Source of the DNA: Carettochelys insculpta
Lineage: Eukaryota > Chordata > Testudines > Carettochelyidae
DNA: 64,000 nucleotides
Direction of reading: 5' to 3'
NCBI RefSeq assembly: GCF_033958435.1
Contig: NC_134137.1
Coordinates: 171,195,501 to 171,259,500 of the forward strand
The translations under genes and the position numbers were made by a program. Below are positions 56,937 through 64,000 of the stretch, one piece after another; position 1 is the first letter of the stretch, and every line of letters begins with the position of its first letter. The notes under the pieces were generated by a model. That model saw only the letters and a program-made list of their open reading frames with translations, did no database searches and was not told the origin of the DNA.

Positions 56937-57764
56937 GTGTCATCACAGAGCTGGAAGTGAAAGGGATGAATTACAATTAGTCAAAATGCCAAATCACTAG
57001 AGCTACCTAAGGATGTGGTGAAAACTGGGTTCTGACAAGTTAGCAGCTGTGTTAAGTAGAGAAGCATATGTAGTGGTCAAGATGCTGAAATAGATAACCG
57101 CACTATCCTTATCCAAACTGCAGCACAACTAGCATTAGCAAAAGCAACCCATTTCAGAAGAGTAAATTATGGTAAGCCAAGTGATAGAGCTACAGCTCAG
57201 GTAAGGCTATTCTTTCACACAGCCCTGTGAAATATGTTTGTCTTTTTCCCCTTACCAATAAACGGATGGTTTTGGTTCACCTCTTTGTATGCCTTAAAAG
57301 TGAAGGGGGAGAAAAGGTGTAATCTATAATAATCCCAAACTAAGTAATTCTAGGAATGTGCTTTTGTGCAATTTTCACCTTACTCAGCAGTCACAAAAAG
57401 TACAGTCATGCTTCTAGATCTGTATTGGCCAGTCTAATAACCAATTCTAATTCTAATTACAAATTCTAACGAGCTCAGCTGGAAAGCTCTGCCCACATGT
57501 TGGATACAGTGATTTTCCCAGCACATATATGAATTTCCCAGCTACACACTGATACTGAGACCGTTCTTGCCTTTGGAGTATGTCCTTTAAGAACTGGCTC
57601 TCCTGCCATATTAGCACTCTGCAAAACTCTAACTCCAGAGGAAGCGCAAGATGGACAATGTGCAGAATTTACTCCAGAGCAGAAGACTCTCATAGATCTA
57701 AGCACCACTTCAACCCCATGTTAATTCCTCATGGATCCTCCCACCCTCCTAGAGTATAGATGCT
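56937..57764. other. Intergenic stretch, nothing recognised
   Basis: No gene or element could be supported. Confidence 0.4.
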
Positions 57765-58590
57765 AGGTCTGCACGGGGGAAATAAGTCAATTGCAGTTTG
57801 CCTATGCAAATGCCGTATCTAGAATTGCGTATCTAAAATCAGCTAATTTCCCTAGTATAGATTTAGACTTAGCTAAAAAAAGTTGACTGCAGATAAGCAA
57901 TTCTAGCTACGGTAAACCCCTGCATAGCTCAAATTTTTGCACAGGTTGAGGGGAGATGGGAACCTGGTTCTCCTGGGCTTGCAGGAGCCAGAAAACTGAC
58001 CAGCTCACCAAGGCTGATCAGTTTCCTGGCTCCCAGAGTGGCCATGAGCTGGTCAGTTTCCCAGGTCCCACAAGTGTTGGGGAACTGGGAACCAGGCAGC
58101 AGCCTGGCTCCTGGCTTCTCTCCCATTGCAGAACTGGGAAACTGACCAGGGCAGCAACCTTGGTCAGTTGCCTAACCCCAGTCCATGGAGGGGAGCCAAG
58201 AATTAGGGTTTCACTGTTCCTGACAGGGACAGCAGCCTGACTTGCAGTTGCTGCCCCTGAGAGGAGCAGCTGCCACCCTTGACAGTAGTGTGAAACCAGG
58301 GAAATCAGAAGTGGCAGTTGCATTAACCTGAGATACATGCAACTTGGTTGTGCATATCTCGAGGGTTTACTGTACAACAATTGCATAGCTAAAATCAACA
58401 TATCTGCACTCTGCTAACTTGGCTGTCTATATTGGGGAAGGTCGACAGGAGAATTTCTTGCAAGGAGTACAGTGGTTGACAGACCCCTGGAAGGTCTATT
58501 TCATGCATCTCTACTAGATGTACAAAATTGAACCCCAAAAGATCGAGCCTAAGCAAGTCGATATTCTGGGGTAGTGTAGACCTGTCCATA
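57765..58590. mobile_element. Palindromic DNA transposon with internal repeats
   Basis: The left end 'aggtctgcacgggggaaata' and the right end 'ggggtagtgtagacctgtcc' are inverted. Interior 'gcatagct', 'tatctaaaatcagc' and their complements mark the arms. The centre (57950-58200) is filled with reiterated 'ccagctcaccaaggctgatc'-type units. The window start (404-700) holds half of the same family. Confidence 0.55.
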
Positions 58591-59639
58591 CTGCAGAGTG
58601 GGAAAACCTTTTGAAGCATTACCTGGCCACAGTCATTTAAAAAAAAAAACAACAAAGCATTGTTATAACAACAGGGTAATTAGATTATCAAACTCATCTG
58701 TCTACCCACCCCGCTCCTAGACAAACACAGGTGTGTATTATCTTTACAAAACAGTAAGCTGCCATTCTGGAGTAGATTTGTGTGTGCCTGTAAGCTCCGT
58801 TTAGTTTCTGGAACATTTAAGAAACAGCTGGAAAACGCCTAACTTCTATTCCTCCCAGATCAGTGGACACTGGGAAAGAGTCCAGTGAAAACTTGTAAAG
58901 CATATTAACAATGTCATAGAAGTAATAAGCAAGAAGATTTAAAAGACAAACAATTTTTGGGACCCAAGCCAAGCCTTAGGAATTCTAAAGGAAGCAGCAG
59001 AATTCTAACAGTGTCTCCATTTCTGGACAGCCTTGAATGGCTTTGCCAAAAAAAAGAGTAACCAGCTGCATGGCCATTTTCAGGAGTTTGGAGGTAACCA
59101 GCTGAATGTCAGGGTTCACAGTTTCCCCAACTGCCTTCTGCAATGATGAAGGTAAAACTGTGGTAGAAAGCCAAGCAGGAGAGAGATGGGGGAGATTCTG
59201 AGGCAGAATCCTGTAATGAAGCGTACAGGCAGAGAAAAATCTAGGGGCACTTCCCTTTTATTTTGTCTAATAAGCTTTCTTGTGCAGTGTTAGAAAATAT
59301 TTACCCAGATTCTTTACCCTTGTCTCATGACAGTCCCCTCCCAAAGGAGGACCTCTATCTTTGCAGGTGCCCTGGCACTGTCCAGGCGGTGTGACTGCTC
59401 CAGAAGCGTGAACACTAGTATCAGACCTCACACTCAGTATCTGATGTGGGGAGAAGACATAGTTACTGTCCTGTGCTGCAGCTGTGATGGACATCAAATT
59501 CTCTTTCCCCGTACTACAAGAGCTACACAAATCCAGATGAGTGGAGCTATTTAGAGTGCTAGGCATCTCACTGAGCATGAGCCGATGGCTCAGAAACCAG
59601 GATGAGCTAACTCAGCAGTGGTGCTGGAACAGTTTTTGG
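58591..59639. other. Intergenic stretch, nothing recognised
   Basis: No gene or element could be supported. Confidence 0.4.
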
Positions 59640-59935
59640 AGTGGGGTACTCAACTGCTCCATGTTTACTCCTGTCTGTCCCCTTCACCCACTTCTAGTCC
59701 TGGGGCTGGCAGATGAGACCCTGTTTGTCGGGCCAGCAGGCCAGAACCCTGGAACACACAGCAGAGACACCAGAGCTGGCAGCTGAGTGGGACCCCCAGA
59801 CTAGCAGTGGAGCTCCCAAGAAGCAGCAGGCCTGGCAGCCAGGAACCCCAGTGGCAGGGGTGTGAGACCAGTAGCTAAGATGCTGGGACCAAAACCCAAT
59901 GATGCAGCAGGACCTCATGTACTTCTACTTCCTGT
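59640..59935. repeat. Decayed minisatellite
   Basis: Irregular 'gcagcaggcctggcagccag' and 'ctggcagctgagtgggaccc' words repeat over about 250 bases. No coding signal. Confidence 0.35.
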
Positions 59936-61510
59936 ACCTATGTTGCTCAGGGTTTCTCAGCCTGGGATTGCAAACAGGTGCCAAGTGACCACAACAGCAC
60001 TGCCTTTCCCACAGTAATAAGTGTGAGGTGTGTTGGGGAGAGGGTCTTGGCTAAATCTGAGACAGATGGGAGGGGAGTCCCAGCAAGGAAAAGGGACTTA
60101 TGATTGGAGTTTGCCAGAAAAAAAAGTAAATTTTTTCCTGCATGGATAATTTGGAAAATTTCAACTTTCACCCACCCAGCCACCACCCCAACATGGTCTT
60201 CCAAAAAAACATTATTTGTATTATTTTCCAGCAAAAAAGTAATTTCTTTCACCGATTTTCCCCTCTTCTCCAAGATGCTGTAATACTAAGCTCTGAAATG
60301 GTATTGGTTAGTGTGGGCCTTCAAGTTCAGAGCTCATCTGTAAGGCCAAGAATTGCCTCATGGACAGGTTGGAGGAAGGGTTGAAGTGCTTCTGAGTTTT
60401 ATAGAGAAGTTGAAATGGATGGGAATGGATTGTCTTTAGTGCTGCTTGTCGTCTGTAAGAGGCATGTTTTTGTTAATCATGTTTTTATTGCATAAATATG
60501 CCGAGGCTTACACACTATTTATAAACACACAATATACAAAGAAAGAGAATAATGAAAAATGGATACATTCACAGTTATGGTTACTTGTGCAAGAACCCAG
60601 GAGAGATAGAAACAGCAAGTTAATACAGATGACCTGGGAAAGGGCAACCAGAAAATGAGGGTTTGGAGAAGATGATGGGCCGGGACTGGGACATCCAGGG
60701 TCATTCCAGATACGCAGTGAGTGAGAGGCTAATTCTGGTCAAATGGACTGAGAAAGTGAGTATCCTATTGTCAAGCAGATGTCAAGTGTGGCTGCTATCA
60801 CTAGCATAATTGTGCTGTAGGGTATTGGTGGCTCATAAGAAGCCTGCCTTTGATCTGTGGGCAATCACCACTCCACTGAAACTGGTAGGTATGCTACTCA
60901 CCATAAAGTCAGAATAAGTGGAAGGAGCAATTGAAATCCTTTTTAATATAAGGTAACTGGGGACAATGGAAGCCAGCATCCAAAACACTGAGCCACAGGG
61001 GAAGGCCTAAGGAAGATCAAACTCAGAGAGAATAAGAGAATTTTCGCTGGGAATAACTGAAAATGGGGAAATTGTTGGTGGAGTAGTGTGGCAGTGAAAG
61101 CAACCAGAAAACAAGCAAACAGAGAGAGAGAGAGAGAGAGAATGTGGCTTTGAGAGGAGGCCATGAGAGTGTCTTTTGGGCAAAGTACTGGCTAGAAAGT
61201 CAGACTTGGAAATTATAGTAAGGAAACTGCCTCTTATTTGTTTCTTTGAAATAGGAATTTGTACATCTTTTGCAAATAAACAGACTTGCCCCTCAGAAAT
61301 ACCTTCTGAATCAATTTCTCCAAGTAACAGATATCACAGATAAGGTCTTGCACATTAAGAAAACCACTCAAGGAAAAGGACAGTTATTCTTACAGAAATA
61401 TTAAAAATAGTAAATGTTTTCATGCAGTATATTCATGGGGAAAGCGGCTTCCTATCAGTGAGACAGTAAACTTAAAAATGGGGTCTTATTTTAGTGTAAG
61501 AGAGCATTAG
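59936..61510. other. Intergenic stretch, no gene seen
   Basis: No gene; it includes a (GA)n run at 61121-61141. Confidence 0.4.
61121..61141. repeat. (GA)n microsatellite
   Basis: Ten uninterrupted AG units. Confidence 0.85.
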
Positions 61511-61915
61511 TACACTAGAACCTCAACATTACCAACACCGTATTAGTGAATGGACGGATCAACCATACACCTTGTTTGGAACCAGAAGTACGCAGTCAAC
61601 CAGCAGCAGACACATAAAATAAAAGGCAAACACAACACAGTGATGTGTTAAAAAAATAAAAGGAAAGCTTAAAAAAAATAATTTTGCCAGGTAATGAAAC
61701 TCTTTCTTTGCTTGTTTTACATAAATTAAAAATGGAAAAAGCTGCATTTTTCTCTGCATAGTAACATTGCAAAGCTGTAGTAAGTCAACAGTCACTTGTA
61801 AACTTTTGAAAGAACAAGTCTTGCATTTTGTTCAGAATTATAAATAGTTCAGGAGTTACAAACAACGTATGTTCACAAGATGTTTGTAATGCTGAGTCTC
61901 TGTTCTGATAGAATT
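61511..61915. mobile_element. Tigger-like MITE
   Basis: 'cactagaacctcaacattac' at the left and 'gtttgtaatgctgagtctct' at the right are inverted. The interior 'ggaaccagaagtacgcagtc' and 'acttttgaaagaacaagtct' match the split copy at 43213-44196. Confidence 0.55.
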
Positions 61916-62876
61916 CTGAAAAGGTTTATGGTACCTGACCATTAGATGGCCACTGACATCTTAAGAAAGTCTTTGGGACACATTAAATATTCCCACTAAT
62001 AGTTCATCCCAGTCTTGTCCTCAACGATTTGCTCTGTTTCACTCACCCACCCCCCAACTCCCATATTCACAAGAGAAAGCTGCTAAATGGTCAAGAAAAG
62101 TCAGTGCAGTAACTAGCCTTTGCAGCACGTCACTAACCCATGTTTTTAAAATCCCAAAATATTTTCACATATTTTCACTGCAAGATTTTGAATCAATAAG
62201 GAATGTTCTGTGCCATTTACATATTTGGTCAAGCAGTTAGCTGATAAAAGATGGAAGAGATGGAAGATGAGATGCTGTGGAGCATGTTATTATGTGGTAC
62301 CGTACCTCTAACTTTAGTAAAGTCAACGGTAGCTAGCCCAATTATTCCTTTCGTGCCACTGGCAGTCAAGACTCACCATGCTACATATTTGAGTCATTCC
62401 CTCATACATCCTGCCTTGTATCAGCACTTCCTCATTCACAGCAAGGACTTGATTCCAGCACTGCGTTCAGTTTTCAGCCGTCTTGAGCACAGTATCAAGA
62501 AAATCTACAGACACGTAAGTTAGGGGGTTTTCTCTTTATACAGAAAAGGACCACCGCTGTGGCAGCTGAGACTTGAGCTTGTTTTGATCTTTTTATACCT
62601 GCTTCAAGAGTGTTTTGTGTCTAGAAAATGGGGAGTGAGAAGTGAAAGTTGTTTCTGCTGTAAGTGGCAGTATGCTGCAGAAGATGAAAGAAAACAGGCC
62701 AGTCACTAATTTCTATTAAATGTCAGTTGCTTTAGTTCTGATGTGGGGTGGGGTGCATGGGAGAGGGTGGGTGGCATGCATGCATGCTCCACTGTGAGAA
62801 GTGATTGCTTAAAATTAATTGCAGAGCTGAAAAACAAACAAAGCCGCTGACTGAAAGCACAATGGTGAGAACAAAG
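61916..62876. other. Intergenic stretch; one frame without support
   Basis: An open frame at 62251-62523 ends beside a GTAAGT, but it matches no family I know and has no partner exons. I leave it uncalled. Confidence 0.35.
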
Positions 62877-62878
62877 TA

Positions 62879-63204
62879 CAGGCTGAACTTCTCTCATTTA
62901 GCACCCTTGTGACCTGACCACTGCTGGATGAGAGAATTCGCTGGATGACAGGAGGTCAGTATTGCCTAGCACATTACCAAGACTGCCACTGCTTATCAGG
63001 CTCTTAGAAGACATTTAGGGGTCAATTACAGCTAAATAACAGCACAGAACACTGAGAGCCAGGACTGGTGGCTGGAAACAAACTTTATGGGACTCCGGGA
63101 AACTTGGCCACACCCATGATAAATGGTTGTCCAGCTAACTAAAATCACACCTGACTACAGATGTTGCCAGATGAGAGAGTTTGGGATTAGAGAGGTTCAA
63201 CCTG
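62879..63204. mobile_element. Tc1/mariner-type MITE with TA duplication
   Basis: Ends CAGGCTGAACTTCTCTC and GAGAGGTTCAACCTG, flanked by TA (62877-62878, 63205-63206). It is the same family and orientation as 27095-27405. Confidence 0.8.
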
Positions 63205-63242
63205 TACCTCCTACTTGAAGCCCTAAATGTTCTCGACTCTAT

Positions 63243-63544
63243 GGCTGTGGCCACACTAGCCCCGCCTTTCAGAGGGGCTATGGTAATATGGCACTTCGGA
63301 AAATGCTAATGAGGCACTGCCACCTGGTTTTGGGAAGAAGGGGCTTTCAAAATCAGAGGGGTCATTTCAAAAGGCCCCCGGCTACACGGGTGGCGTGTGT
63401 TTCGAAACCGGCAGTTTCAAAGCATGTGTGGCTGCCATTATGCTAATGAGACACTGCATATTCATGGTGGTGCCTCATTAGCATAGTCCAAAGTGCAACA
63501 GTACCATAGACCCTCAGAAAGGAGGGGCTAGTGTGGCCACAGCC
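63243..63544. mobile_element. Palindromic DNA transposon, family D
   Basis: Ends GGCTGTGGCCACACTAGCCCC and its exact mirror, flanked by a TAT duplication (63240-63242 and 63545-63547). 'atgctaatgag' occurs in both arms. It shares the CACACTAGCC motif with family A, suggesting the same mobilising enzyme. Confidence 0.82.
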
Positions 63545-63547
63545 TAT

Positions 63548-64000
63548 GTGTTCAGTTAACTAAATGGCATGTGCTTTGCCTGTATTTCTATTCCCTTTCC
63601 TTGACCATTGTACTGAATGAGATTATTGGCATCGACTTTGCTGCAGCTGTGAAGTGTAGTTTGTAAAAGTGAATGATCAATTTGAGCATAAATATTCACA
63701 CTGAACACTTGATTCTGAAAGGTATTTAGCCCATGTGGGAAGAGAAACTGTAACAAACCAACCTATTAGTCACATCAGTAAACACTCTCTGAAGTTGCAG
63801 ATGCAGAGTGTTCCCAATGATCTGCTTACAACCAATTTGCAAAGCACAAGTCAACTGTGGAAATTATCCAGCAAACATTGAAAAACAAATAAATTCAAGA
63901 AAATCTCAAGCTGCTGATGGAGCATAGACATCCTGAATTATTTCTTATTGCTATTGGGTAGCATCTAACAACCCCTATGAGAGGTTAGGGTCCCATTATA
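63548..64000. other. Window end, nothing recognised
   Basis: No gene or element could be supported. Confidence 0.4.

Noticed and set aside
62251..62523. A 90-codon frame ending next to a splice-donor-like GTAAGT
   Set aside because: It has no recognisable domain, no acceptor-defined upstream exon and no partner exon, and it lies in intergenic sequence.

Overview
The window is vertebrate nuclear DNA, most likely from a turtle. It holds one split protein-coding gene in a background dense with transposable elements. The reasons for a turtle are a tRNA-derived SINE with a CR1-like tail, CR1 fragments, Penelope-like elements with GIY-YIG endonuclease, a DIRS retrotransposon, and many palindromic DNA transposons. 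A crocodilian or another reptile is not excluded, and no species can be named.

The only host gene I can support is ICOSLG (ICOS ligand, B7-H2), on the + strand. Seven coding exons lie between 16210 and 41433, all with GT-AG introns. Together they encode a predicted 307-residue type I membrane protein: signal peptide, IgV domain, IgC domain, transmembrane helix and a short tail. The first coding exon sits at the edge of a CpG island (about 15795-16560). Candidate polyadenylation signals lie between 42395 and 45170.

Region by region: (1) 1-12.3 kb is a nest of old elements. A degenerate endogenous retrovirus on the minus strand (pol remnants near 1.3-2.4 kb, probable gag/leader at 5.7-7.8 kb, probable LTR at 7.8-8.6 kb) is broken by a SINE, an RTE-like LINE and two palindromic elements. 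Penelope-like elements follow. (2) 12.3-15.8 kb is mostly unassigned, with palindromic elements running up to the CpG island. (3) 15.8-45.2 kb is the ICOSLG locus. Intron 4 carries a nearly complete 6.1-kb DIRS element inserted inside an older palindromic transposon. (4) 45-64 kb has no recognisable gene. It holds palindromic transposons, some nested in others, CR1 fragments and C-rich low-complexity tracts.

The most notable structures are the DIRS element, whose internal complementary region matches both of its own ends; a family of about 200-bp hairpin insertions built from inverted Penelope-like tails and flanked by 11-14 bp target duplications; a hammerhead-ribozyme-like core in those tails; and several transposon-in-transposon nests with readable 3-bp target duplications.
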